A DNA stretch of 64,000 nt from Candidatus Chloroploca mongolica. Lineage in GTDB: Bacteria; Chloroflexota; Chloroflexia; Chloroflexales; Chloroflexaceae. Shown here piece by piece: positions 23,812 through 31,670 of the stretch. Positions within the stretch are counted from its first letter, which is position 1, and the number at the start of each line of letters is the position of its first letter. The position numbers and the translations under genes are program-made. The DNA lies in NCBI RefSeq assembly GCF_004762035.2, contig NZ_SIJK02000024.1, positions 1 through 64,000 on the forward strand. Reading direction: 5' to 3'. The notes below the pieces were generated by a model. That model saw only the letters and a list, made by a program, of their open reading frames with translations, did not search any database and was not told where the DNA came from.

Positions 23812-26199
23812 ATGACAACACTGACCACATCGGCCAACCGGCCTGCTCCCCGTGAGTGGAGCCGTGAACTGGCTGAGGTTTTACCCGGGTTTCTGCTGAT
23901 CCTGTTGATGACCGGCGCGGTCGTCTGGTCACTTTCGGTCTCCAACTGGGCAGTGGGCCTCGAGGTGCTGCGCCCGATGGCCCTGCTCGGTCTGGTGCTT
24001 GGGGCGATCTTTGCGCGTTTGCCCTGGCTTAATCCCGGCTTGGCTCATCTGCTCAGCGGGATGCTCGGGTTTACCTGGGCGATCCATCTGCTCGGCGATG
24101 TGATGGATGCACGCCTGATCACATGGCGTGATCAGGCGACTGATCTCTTGATCCGCGGCCTGATCTGGGCCCGGGTGATCGGGGCCGGTGGGCGCGGTGA
24201 GGATATCCTGCTCTTTGTCTTTGTCCTCTGCCTGCTGGTCTGGTTGCTTGCCTATAGTACGGCATGGATGGTTTTGCGCCGTGGCTGGACCTGGCGGCCC
24301 ATTTTGCTCAATGCGCTTGTGGCGTTGATCAACTATACCTATGTTTTGCCCAAGCCGACCATGCCTTTTTTTGTCTTTCTCTGTGCGGCGCTGCTCCTGC
24401 TTGTCTATCAAAATGTTATCCAGCGCCAGACGCTCTGGGATGCCCGCCAGATCGAGTATCCTGATCTGCTCCCGCTGCGCTTTCTCTGGTCGGCGACGTT
24501 TGTCTGCGGCCTGTTGATCATCCTGACAGCCTTTCTGCCCGGTGAGGTCTCGATTGATCGGGCCACCCGTACCTGGACGATGCTCAGCAGCCCGTTTAAG
24601 GCCGCCCGTGAGCAGTGGGAGGATATGTTCAGTACGATTACTGCTCCTCCCGGTGCCGGTAGCGGGGCCTTTACGTCACGTGGCGCAGCCCTTGGTGGCT
24701 CCCGTCAGTTGACGGCTGATGCGGTGATGGAGGTGCGCTCGCTTGAGTATGATTACTGGCGGGCGGTCGCGTTTGATAAGTATACCGGCCAGGGTTGGCA
24801 AAATACCGTTGGTGAACAGGCCCGCGCTGCGCTCGGTGTCGGTGCCCCCGAGCAGGCGCGTACCCCCCGCGACGCCGATGAACCGATCCCGGTCTCGCCT
24901 GGGCAGGGCCGTCGTGAAGTTGTGCAGACGTTTACAATGAAGTCGGATCGGCTTGATGATCTGGTGATGGTGGGCGGTACGCCGTATCAGATCAGCCTGC
25001 CTACCCTGGTTGAACACAACTACGCTCTGAGTGGCGGCGTAAGCGTGCCCAATTTTGATGAACTCGCGCTTGTCGTGGCGCAGGAACGCCTCCGGGCCGA
25101 GCAGGTCTATACCGTGACGGCGCTGATGTCGTTTGCCGATGTCGCCAGCCTGCGCGCCTCGGGTAACGATTATCCGCAATGGGTGCGCGAGCGTTATCTT
25201 GCGCTTCCCGAGACGGTCACACCGCGTACCTATGAACTCGCAGCCCGCCTCATCGCCGAAAATGGGGCGTTGACCCCATATGACCAGGCGCTCGTAATCC
25301 AGGATTACCTCCGCACTATTCCGTATAGCGAGTCGATTGCGACGCCTCCACCGGATGCCGATCTGGTTGATTGGTTCATCTTTGAAGAGCGAACCGGCTA
25401 CTGTGATTATTTCGCTTCGGCGATGGTCGTGATGCTCCGTTCACAGGGCATTCCCGCACGCTGGGTACGCGGGTACGCCGGCGGCGAGTTTGATACCGAG
25501 CGCGGTGTCTATGTTGTCCGTGAAAATGTTGCCCATAGCTGGCCCGAGGTCTATTTCCCTGGTTTTGGCTGGGAGCGTTTTGAGCCAACGGCGGCGAGCT
25601 ATACGGTTGTGCCGTCGCGCCGCCTTACCGCCAACCTCGGCTCGGATGGCAGTGATGCCGGTGGCCCGCTTGCCCCGCTCAACCCCGATCCTGGCCGTTT
25701 TGATGAGCTCGATGAGGGCCTCGATCAGATTCCCGTTCCTGGTGTCCTGCAGACCGGTGAAACGTCTGGAACCTTCGGGAACGTCTGGTCGCTTGGTCCC
25801 TTTGGGATGATCCTGGCATCACTTGGCCTACTGGCGCTCGCTTTGTATGCCCGCTGGCGGTACGAGTTGCATGGGCTGAGTCAGGTCGGGGCAGCTTATG
25901 CCGGGATGGCGCTGCTCGCCCGGTGGAGTGGTCTCGGCCAGGCTGAACAAGTGACTCCGGCGGAATACGGGGCGCTGCTGGCCGCCGCCCTGCCCGAACA
26001 TCAAGCGACGATCGTGCAGATTGCCAGGGCGTATGCCCGTGAACAGTACGGTGGGCCAGCCCAGGCTACCGGGCAACTCTTCCGTGGGGCACGCGTTGAT
26101 CTCCCGTCTGATGAAGCGCGCAAGGCCTTGCATCGGGCCCTTGTCCGGCGCATTTTTACGGCTCTGCCCGACCGGATGAGCCAATTCCAACGCTCGTAG
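23812..26199 (+). CDS. Membrane-bound transglutaminase-like protein (DUF3488/TgpA type)
   Basis: A 795-residue protein. About seven N-terminal transmembrane segments (residues 20-250) form the DUF3488 region. An extracytoplasmic transglutaminase/cysteine-protease core follows with Cys531 in GYCDYFASAM and His575 in NVAHSWPEVY. After a low-complexity linker comes one more membrane helix and a C-terminal DUF4129-like domain (PAEYGALLAAALPEH). The family resembles TgpA of Pseudomonas; the substrate is unknown. The start at 23812 follows tatD closely with a weak ribosome site (ATAAAG); an earlier in-frame start would overlap tatD. In many genomes it neighbours DUF58 and MoxR genes, which are absent here. 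Confidence 0.85.
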   Translation: MTTLTTSANRPAPREWSRELAEVLPGFLLILLMTGAVVWSLSVSNWAVGLEVLRPMALLGLVLGAIFARLPWLNPGLAHLLSGMLGFTWAIHLLGDVMDARLITWRDQATDLLIRGLIWARVIGAGGRGEDILLFVFVLCLLVWLLAYSTAWMVLRRGWTWRPILLNALVALINYTYVLPKPTMPFFVFLCAALLLLVYQNVIQRQTLWDARQIEYPDLLPLRFLWSATFVCGLLIILTAFLPGEVSIDRATRTWTMLSSPFKAAREQWEDMFSTITAPPGAGSGAFTSRGAALGGSRQLTADAVMEVRSLEYDYWRAVAFDKYTGQGWQNTVGEQARAALGVGAPEQARTPRDADEPIPVSPGQGRREVVQTFTMKSDRLDDLVMVGGTPYQISLPTLVEHNYALSGGVSVPNFDELALVVAQERLRAEQVYTVTALMSFADVASLRASGNDYPQWVRERYLALPETVTPRTYELAARLIAENGALTPYDQALVIQDYLRTIPYSESIATPPPDADLVDWFIFEERTGYCDYFASAMVVMLRSQGIPARWVRGYAGGEFDTERGVYVVRENVAHSWPEVYFPGFGWERFEPTAASYTVVPSRRLTANLGSDGSDAGGPLAPLNPDPGRFDELDEGLDQIPVPGVLQTGETSGTFGNVWSLGPFGMILASLGLLALALYARWRYELHGLSQVGAAYAGMALLARWSGLGQAEQVTPAEYGALLAAALPEHQATIVQIARAYAREQYGGPAQATGQLFRGARVDLPSDEARKALHRALVRRIFTALPDRMSQFQRS

Positions 26200-26208
26200 C
26201 ACCATGCA

Positions 26209-26217
26209 TGCTATACT
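26209..26217 (+). promoter_or_regulatory. Extended -10 for the solute-binding protein
   Basis: TGCTATACT lies about 30 bases before the coding start. A ribosome site (AAAAGGAG) follows at 26235-26242. Confidence 0.45.
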
Positions 26218-26247
26218 TGCTCATTGTGTAGCCCAAAAGGAGCAGTG

Positions 26248-27558
26248 GTGCAGATGCTCGCGCAACTTAGATCTCTTCTGCTTGCCTGGCTGATGGCGGT
26301 GCTGCTCGTTGCCTGTTCAACGAGCAGCACGTCGCCGCCACCGACGCCTCCTGCGGTTGCCCCGAGCGAGCGTACCGTCTTGATCCTCTGGCATGCCTGG
26401 CCTCGTGCTGAGGCCCAGGTGCTTGCGGTGCTGATCGAGCGCTTTAATCGTACGACCCCAGGGGTGCAAATCGTCTTGCAGACCCGCCCTGCCGCGACGC
26501 TGCGCAGCGATCTCGCGCTTGCCGTCGCCGAAGGCGGTGGCCCCCATATAGCAATTGTGCCGAGTCATACGCTCGGTGGGTTGCGTGACGAGGCGGTCTT
26601 GCTCCCCGCTGAGGATCTGATCCCCGCACGAACGGTGGCCCAACTCTTGCCGGTTGCGGTTGGCGCGGCACGCACCGCAACCGCTGATGGCCCCGTCCTC
26701 TATGGTGTGCCGCTAACCTTTGATACGCTGGCACTCTACTATAATCGAGCGAATTTCACGGGAGCGCCGCCCTCTGATCTCGATCCGCTGCTCGCGACGG
26801 CGCGTGGCCTGACCGTCACCAGTAGCAATCCGCCGATCTGGGGGCTTGCCTATAATCTCAACCTCGACCGTACGATTGGCTATCTCTATGCCTTTGGTGG
26901 GCGGGTCTTTGATGACGAGGGCGCGATCGTCCTTGGCCTCGATGGGCGTGAAGGCACCGAAGCCTGGCTCAATTGGCTGCTACAACTCCGCGAAGATCCG
27001 CGGTTGCTCGCCCGCCTCGATGGGGTGCGCGTAGACAATGCGGTGATGGCACAGCAGGCCGTGATGACGATTGATTGGGCGCATGCCTTGCCGGTCTATC
27101 AGACGATCTGGCCCGGTAATCTGGGGGTGATGCCTTTGCCGCATCTGTCGGGCAGCAATCAACAGCCGCAACCCCTGGTGCAGAGTGATGTGCTGGTCTT
27201 CAATGCCCGCCTCGGCGAACAAGCCGAGCGGACGGCGGCGAGGGCCCTTGCCACCTATCTGGTGGACGAGGTCGCCCAGCGTGAATTGTTGCGCGCTGGC
27301 CGCCAACCGGTCTTGATGAGCCTCGATCTTGCCGCTGAAGATACCGAACTTGATCCAGCGTTGCGTGATGCGGCCATTGCTTTTCGCGCTCAGGCTCAGG
27401 TCGGCTTGCCGATGCCCAATAGCCGGATTGCCAACGAGGTCGTCTGGAATATTTTGCTCGACATGCATAGTAGTGTGTTGCGCCGCCTTCTTACGCCTGA
27501 TCAGGCGGTTGAACAGGCCGACGGAATGTTGCGTAGCCGTCTCGAAACAAGGCCCTGA
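26248..27558 (+). CDS. Extracellular solute-binding lipoprotein (sugar ABC type, family 1)
   Basis: A protein of 436 residues from the GTG at 26248; ATG 26254 is an equally possible start. The N-terminus is a lipoprotein signal ending LLVACSTSS, then a Ser/Pro/Thr linker. The body begins VLILWHAWPRAEAQVLAVLIERFN and carries the family-1 solute-binding pattern (GVPLTFDTLALYYNRANF; MTIDWAHALPVYQ). It would deliver a sugar or similar ligand to an ABC importer, but no permease or ATPase is encoded nearby, so it is an orphan receptor in this window. It has its own extended -10 promoter. Confidence 0.85.
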   Translation: MQMLAQLRSLLLAWLMAVLLVACSTSSTSPPPTPPAVAPSERTVLILWHAWPRAEAQVLAVLIERFNRTTPGVQIVLQTRPAATLRSDLALAVAEGGGPHIAIVPSHTLGGLRDEAVLLPAEDLIPARTVAQLLPVAVGAARTATADGPVLYGVPLTFDTLALYYNRANFTGAPPSDLDPLLATARGLTVTSSNPPIWGLAYNLNLDRTIGYLYAFGGRVFDDEGAIVLGLDGREGTEAWLNWLLQLREDPRLLARLDGVRVDNAVMAQQAVMTIDWAHALPVYQTIWPGNLGVMPLPHLSGSNQQPQPLVQSDVLVFNARLGEQAERTAARALATYLVDEVAQRELLRAGRQPVLMSLDLAAEDTELDPALRDAAIAFRAQAQVGLPMPNSRIANEVVWNILLDMHSSVLRRLLTPDQAVEQADGMLRSRLETRP

Positions 27559-27561
27559 TAA

Positions 27562-27673
27562 TGGTATAATTACGACAAGCGCTAGTCATTACACCTGCAC
27601 CCGTAGATGCACACGTTTTATCCCATTGGCACGAAGCAAATGAGTTGCCGGTAGTCTCAAGATGTAGTAGAAT
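27562..27673 (+). promoter_or_regulatory. Promoter region of the roadblock gene
   Basis: Two candidates: TGGTATAAT (27562-27570, extended -10) and a full promoter TTGCCG (27645-27650), a 17-base spacer, TAGAAT (27668-27673). The second predicts a leader of about 98 bases. The word TTGCCGGTAG occurs at 27645-27654, covering the -35, and again at 27710-27719, and could be a regulator site. Nothing else is recognised between 27559 and 27777. Confidence 0.5.
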
Positions 27674-27777
27674 AGGCCAGGATGGTCATCGCGCTATGGC
27701 CCGTGTGCTTTGCCGGTAGCAACTGGCACATTCTCGCTTTTACCCCACAACTGGTTGATGGCCCAAGGAGGATATAA

Positions 27778-28146
27778 ATGGCAAGCAGAACCGAAGAGAT
27801 GGTGCGGCATCTGAAGGCCCTGTCAATGAATACGCCTGACATCGAGGCATCGGCTGTCGTCAGTGTTGATGGTCTCATCATGGCTTCGGCGCTGCCCGCT
27901 GATGTTGAGGAGGATCGGGTCTCGGCGATGAGCGCAGCAATGCTTTCGCTTGGTGAGCGCATTGCCAATGAGTTGCGGCGTGGTCAACTCGATCAAGTCT
28001 TCGTCCGGGGTGAAGAAGGATATGTGATCTTGATGGCTATCGGCGATGAGGCAGTTCTGACTGCCCTGGCGCAGAGTCGTGCCAAGCTTGGCCTGGTCTT
28101 CCTCGATATGCGCCGCACCGCCAATGAGTTGATCAATCTCGTCTAG
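27778..28146 (+). CDS. Roadblock/LC7-domain protein (MglB-like)
   Basis: A 122-residue single-domain protein. ASAVVSVDGLIMASALPADVEEDRVSAMSAA is described here only by its hallmark: a beta strand with VDGL, then an acidic loop and helix. IANELRRGQLDQVFVRGEEGYVILMAIGDEAVL completes the Roadblock/LC7 fold. Bacterial members such as MglB act as partners of small GTPases in polarity and gliding, which fits a filamentous gliding bacterium, but no GTPase gene is adjacent. AGGAGG precedes ATG 27778. A good intrinsic terminator follows. Confidence 0.85.
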   Translation: MASRTEEMVRHLKALSMNTPDIEASAVVSVDGLIMASALPADVEEDRVSAMSAAMLSLGERIANELRRGQLDQVFVRGEEGYVILMAIGDEAVLTALAQSRAKLGLVFLDMRRTANELINLV

Positions 28147-28173
28147 GGTGTCTCCCAGGCTCTGTGTTACACG

Positions 28174-28210
28174 CGGGCAACGAGTTACGTAGATACTCGT
28201 TGCCCGTTTT
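28174..28210 (+). terminator. Intrinsic terminator of the roadblock gene
   Basis: CGGGCAACGAGT (28174-28185) pairs with ACTCGTTGCCCG (28195-28206), followed directly by TTTT. Confidence 0.8.
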
Positions 28211-28240
28211 GTTGTGGGCAAACCCTGCCTTTTTTCAATG

Positions 28241-28356
28241 CGGCGGTGGTCGGGGCACGGCGGTGGTCGGGGCACGGCACCGCCGTGCCCGTACGGGGCA
28301 CGGCGGTCGGGGCACGGCGCGGTAGGGGCACGGCGCCGCCGTGCCCCTACGCGACC
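28241..28356. repeat. GC-rich repeat island
   Basis: Several copies of GGGGCACGGC/GCCGTGCCC words are mixed with GTACGGG. The last part (28322-28350) is a perfect 14-base inverted repeat around one base. Related islands are at 1-54, 56409-56587, 56875-56905 and 60541-60780. No gene is seen here. Confidence 0.8.
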
Positions 28357-29711
28357 GGCAGGGTAAACCAGAAACACGCTCCTTGCCCTGGTTCGCTGCG
28401 TACCCCAATCATACCATTGTGCAACTTGATCAGTTGTTGCGTAATGGCAAGTCCGAGCCCGCTTCCCCCTCGATCACGGCTGCGTGACCGATCGGCCCGG
28501 TAAAAACGCTCAAAGATGTGTGGCAGATCGTCTGCTGCAATCCCTGTGCCATTGTCTTCAACGACGATTTGTACCAGCGATCCTTCTGCTGTTGCCCGCA
28601 AGGTGATCGTGCCGCCTGCCGGCGTGTGGTGCAGGGCATTGCTCACCAGGTTGCGTAACACTTGCGTCAGACGTTCAGCATCACCTGTCACCATCGGCAG
28701 TTCGGGTGCATATGTCGCGGATAGCGTGATCTCCTGACTCGCCGCAAGCTCCTCAAAGAGGGTGACAGTGCGCTCAAGGAGGGGGCCAATTGCTGTGGGG
28801 CTGAGGTGCAGTTCGAGCTGACCGGCCTCGGCAAGCGAGAGTTCCCGCAGGTCGTCCACGAGCCGTCGCAAGCTCAGCGTGGTATCGTAAATGGTCGCTA
28901 CTTCGCTTTTGCTGAGCGGGTAGACATCGTCGAGCATGGCGCGCAAATTCCCCTGCACGACGGTGAGGGGGGTGCGTAGTTCGTGGGCAATGTCGGCGAC
29001 CATATGACGACGCTCGGTCTCGCCGGCTTGCAAACTGGCGGCCATTGCGTTGAAGGCCTCGGCAACCTGGCTTACTTCGATGGGTCCGCCAGGCGGTACC
29101 CGCTCGTCAAGCTTGCCTTGCGCAATGCGCCGCGCCCCATGCGCTAATCGATTGAGTGGTGCCGTCAGGCTCCGCGCCAGCAGCAAGCCGAGGACGAGCC
29201 CGATGCTGGCGGCAAGGAGCGCCGACCACCAGAAAATATCGTTCAGATCCTCCAAAAAACGCTCGGCTGCCCCGGGCAGGCTGCCGCCACGTGGTTCGCT
29301 GACCAGCAGATAGCCCACGGTCTCGTTGGCGACAGTGATCGGAAGGGCGTTGTTACGCTCACGGACGTCCAGGCTGTTGCCCGTCGCGATTTCGTTGGGA
29401 TCGGCGATCAGTTGCCCCTGGGCATCGGCTAGCGCGACACTACTCCGGGGTGCCCCCGACCCTTGCGCACCTCGCCCCTGTCCAGGGCCATACTGGGCCG
29501 CCAGGATTGTCTCAACCCCCTCCCACGAACCTTGCTCGCTGTAAAAACGCTCAAGGCGCCCGATCAGCCCCGAGTCGGTGACCTGACTACGCACGACATA
29601 GCCCCGAAAGGTTGTCGCTGCCCGTGTATTCGCCAGCAAGGCCACGGTCACGATGGCCGTCAGGGCCACTAAGCCGAAGCTCAGGGTCAGTTGGATCCAG
29701 AGGCGTTTCAT
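28347..29711 (-). CDS. Membrane sensor histidine kinase (HAMP, HisKA, HATPase)
   Basis: A 454-residue kinase. The N-terminal membrane helix (10-27), an extracytoplasmic sensor of about 140 residues (low complexity near GPGQGRGAQGSG) and the second helix (around 165-185) are followed by HAMP. The phospho-acceptor is His243 in DIAHELRTPL. The ATPase boxes are NLVSNALHHTP (N), VVEDNGTGIA (G1), FERFYRADRS (F) and GGSGLGLAI (G2). It resembles BaeS/PhoR-type kinases of envelope stress. Its start overlaps the response-regulator stop by 4 bases (ATGA), so the pair is translationally coupled. The C-terminus runs to the edge of a GC-rich repeat island. Confidence 0.93.
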   Translation of the reverse strand: MKRLWIQLTLSFGLVALTAIVTVALLANTRAATTFRGYVVRSQVTDSGLIGRLERFYSEQGSWEGVETILAAQYGPGQGRGAQGSGAPRSSVALADAQGQLIADPNEIATGNSLDVRERNNALPITVANETVGYLLVSEPRGGSLPGAAERFLEDLNDIFWWSALLAASIGLVLGLLLARSLTAPLNRLAHGARRIAQGKLDERVPPGGPIEVSQVAEAFNAMAASLQAGETERRHMVADIAHELRTPLTVVQGNLRAMLDDVYPLSKSEVATIYDTTLSLRRLVDDLRELSLAEAGQLELHLSPTAIGPLLERTVTLFEELAASQEITLSATYAPELPMVTGDAERLTQVLRNLVSNALHHTPAGGTITLRATAEGSLVQIVVEDNGTGIAADDLPHIFERFYRADRSRSRDRGGSGLGLAITQQLIKLHNGMIGVRSEPGQGACFWFTLPVA

Positions 29712-30400
29712 AGGTTTCGCAAACGGTACCCGATGCCATAGACCGTCTCGATCAAGGGGCCTGCATCGCCATCACGTTCGATCTTCTTGCGTAAATTTTT
29801 GATATGGCTATCCACGGTACGCTCCAAACCGGCATAGCTATAACCGAGTCCCTGCTCGATTAATTCCGTACGGGTAAAAGCGTGGCCCGGGTTGCGCATC
29901 AAGAGTGCTAGCAACTCGAATTCTGTCGGTGTGAGTTCGAGCACAACCCCCCCCACCGTCACCCGATGGGCATCAAGATCGAGTACGAGATCCCCAGAAG
30001 TCAGGCGTTGCGTGGCTACAGGTGCGCCTGTGGTACGACGTAAGACCGCTCGTACACGCGCGACAAGTTCACGCGGATTGAATGGCTTGCTGACATAATC
30101 ATCGGCTCCTAGTTCAAGCCCGACAATGCGGTCAGTATCGTCAACACGTGCAGTTAACATAATAATAGGAAGTTGTGCATGAGCCGGATCGCTGCGCACC
30201 GCACGGGCAATCTCGAAGCCATCGCGGTCAGGCAGCATGAGATCAAGCACGATGAGATCAGGCCGTTCAGTGCGGATTGCACGCAGGGCTGCTTCCCCAT
30301 TATACACACCAGACGCACGAAAGCCTGCCTGCTCGAGATATGCGCAGACAAGCCGGACTATTTCGCGATCATCATCAACGACAAGGACTGTTTCTGGCAT
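29708..30400 (-). CDS. OmpR/PhoB-family response regulator
   Basis: A 230-residue regulator. The receiver has acidic pair Asp10/Asp11, phospho-acceptor Asp53 in VLDLMLPDRDG and Lys in VSKPFNP near 102. A winged-helix DNA-binding domain follows (LTPTEFELLALLMRNPGHAFTRTELIEQ; YAGLERTVDSHIKNLRKKIE). It is partner of the kinase encoded by the overlapping next gene. AGGAAG precedes the start. The secreted-protein gene upstream on the same strand has an OmpR-like direct repeat in its promoter, making it the likely target and the possible head of the operon. Confidence 0.94.
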   Translation of the reverse strand: MPETVLVVDDDREIVRLVCAYLEQAGFRASGVYNGEAALRAIRTERPDLIVLDLMLPDRDGFEIARAVRSDPAHAQLPIIMLTARVDDTDRIVGLELGADDYVSKPFNPRELVARVRAVLRRTTGAPVATQRLTSGDLVLDLDAHRVTVGGVVLELTPTEFELLALLMRNPGHAFTRTELIEQGLGYSYAGLERTVDSHIKNLRKKIERDGDAGPLIETVYGIGYRLRNL

Positions 30401-30435
30401 AGACGTTCTTCCTCAGCCTTCAGCCTTCCTTCGCT

Positions 30436-30475
30436 GCGCTGTGGGCAAAGCAAGGTGCTTGTTTGCCCACAGCGC
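30436..30475. repeat. Hairpin between secreted-protein and regulator genes
   Basis: GCGCTGTGGGCAAA (30436-30449) pairs with TTTGCCCACAGCGC (30462-30475), with a further AGCA/TGCT inner pair. It may attenuate transcription between the secreted-protein gene and the two-component genes. Confidence 0.8.
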
Positions 30476-30483
30476 AAACGGAG

Positions 30484-31083
30484 CTATCGATTGCCTCCAC
30501 GACGCTGTTGCCCGCCACTCTGGTCACACGTTCCCGTACCATCGCAGGTGCCATCATTGCTCTGCTGACGCGTCCCCTGATTGGCCCGATCCCGGTTGCC
30601 CTGGTTGCCCTGGTTGCCCTGGTTGCCCTTGCCAAGCATGCTCAACGGCTGATTGATCCGCTCGGTGAGCTGCGCCTCGATTGTTGCCAGACGGGCGTCG
30701 GCTTCGGCCTGGGTCATATGGCCTGCTGCGACCGCAGCCTCAAGACGTTCGGTACGCGAGGCGATCATTGTCTGCACGAACGCGGACGGATCGACGCCCC
30801 CAGACTGGAGCGCGGCAGCGATGGTGCCGTCTGTCCCCAGTTGTGCAACCAATTCGGCACGAGTGAGGCCAAGCGCATTGGCGGCCTGGGCCACAAGCGA
30901 TTGATCCGCCCGGCCCATGCGTCCGTTGCTGCCCTGACTGCGGTCACGACTACTCGCTCCCTGCTGTGCCGCACTAGTGGGAGGCCCGCCCTGGGCTGAG
31001 GCTGCAGGCGCAAAGCTCAAGGCCACAAGGGCAAGAAGCGCGAGGCCAATGCCAGTTGCAAAAAGTGAAAAGATGCGTTTCAT
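30484..31083 (-). CDS. Secreted protein with Gly-Asn-Gln-rich tail, unknown function
   Basis: A 199-residue protein with a clear Sec signal peptide ending around ASAQ (residue 31). The mature part has an alpha-helical core (NALGLTRAELVAQLGTDGTI, then MIASRTERLEAAVAAGHMTQAEADARLATIE) reminiscent of DUF2680-like envelope proteins often located beside two-component systems. The tail is low complexity (GNQGNQGNQG) with a short TCDGTGTCD cysteine pair and a basic end. I do not recognise a specific function. Its promoter carries two CTCCATA direct repeats 11 bases apart, suggesting control by the neighbouring OmpR-type regulator. Confidence 0.75.
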   Translation of the reverse strand: MKRIFSLFATGIGLALLALVALSFAPAASAQGGPPTSAAQQGASSRDRSQGSNGRMGRADQSLVAQAANALGLTRAELVAQLGTDGTIAAALQSGGVDPSAFVQTMIASRTERLEAAVAAGHMTQAEADARLATIEAQLTERINQPLSMLGKGNQGNQGNQGNRDRANQGTRQQSNDGTCDGTGTCDQSGGQQRRGGNR

Positions 31084-31152
31084 GATGGTTCTCCATATTG
31101 TTGATCGAAGATTGTCTGGCCATTCCAGTGATCACGTTCTCTCGATGTTTCT

Positions 31153-31185
31153 ACTATAGCAAGTCTTTATGGAGAACCTATGGAG
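31153..31185 (-). promoter_or_regulatory. Promoter with OmpR-type direct repeats
   Basis: On the minus strand, CTCCATA (31185-31179), GGTT, CTCCATA (31174-31168), then 9 bases, then TATAGT (31158-31153). The 11-base period is one helical turn, as for OmpR-family dimers, and the repeats replace a consensus -35 box, the arrangement expected for activator-dependent promoters. Confidence 0.55.
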
Positions 31186-31211
31186 ATAGGGGGTAGCTGT
31201 TGTGGATATAC

Positions 31212-31258
31212 GCATATAGAAGGTGGCGCTGCGCATCGCAGCGCCACCTTCTATATGC
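31212..31258. repeat. Perfect 22-base hairpin, CAT loop
   Basis: Arms 31212-31233 and 31237-31258 are perfect. It lies between divergent genes, and its right end carries the TG of the next promoter. Confidence 0.9.
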
Positions 31259-31264
31259 TACAAT
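31256..31264 (+). promoter_or_regulatory. Extended -10 abutting the Cys-rich gene (leaderless)
   Basis: TGCTACAAT ends 7 bases before ATG 31272. It is identical to the tatD promoter core, and there is no ribosome-binding site. Confidence 0.5.
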
Positions 31265-31271
31265 ATCTCCT

Positions 31272-31670
31272 ATGCCAATCATGATGAACCTGACCACCGC
31301 CGAGCACGGCGGCACCCAGCCTTCCTGCGGGACGGGCGATCATAGTAGTTGTGGCCCCAACTGCTCGTGTGGCTGCCCCTATACGGGCATGCACGAGCGC
31401 GGTCTTGTTGAGCCCATTGCGCTCGTCGAGCCGCGCTATCCCAACGAGTGGTTGGCCTTTGTCATTCCCCCTGGTGAAGATGAGTATCACCCCGAATATG
31501 GCATGCTTGTTGTCCATAGCCCCGACGATAATGAAGTTTGGGACGCCGTCAGCCGCATTACCTTCAACCAGGTGGTGCATGTCTATTTTAATGGCTGTTT
31601 AGAAGCCTACTTCAACTCAGTTGCACTCGACGCAAACGCAGCGAATTTGTTACCACAAAGACCGAACTAA
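31272..31670 (+). CDS. Small protein with Cys-rich N-terminus, unknown function
   Basis: A 132-residue protein. Residues 18-36 ([18 protein letters not shown]) contain five cysteines and a histidine, compatible with metal binding. The rest ([36 protein letters not shown] is the conserved-looking part) is a soluble mixed fold I cannot name. The gene appears to be read from a leaderless transcript. Its last 59 bases overlap the 3' end of the copper ATPase gene on the other strand. The copper context makes a metal-related role attractive, but that is inference. Confidence 0.6.
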   Translation: MPIMMNLTTAEHGGTQPSCGTGDHSSCGPNCSCGCPYTGMHERGLVEPIALVEPRYPNEWLAFVIPPGEDEYHPEYGMLVVHSPDDNEVWDAVSRITFNQVVHVYFNGCLEAYFNSVALDANAANLLPQRPN

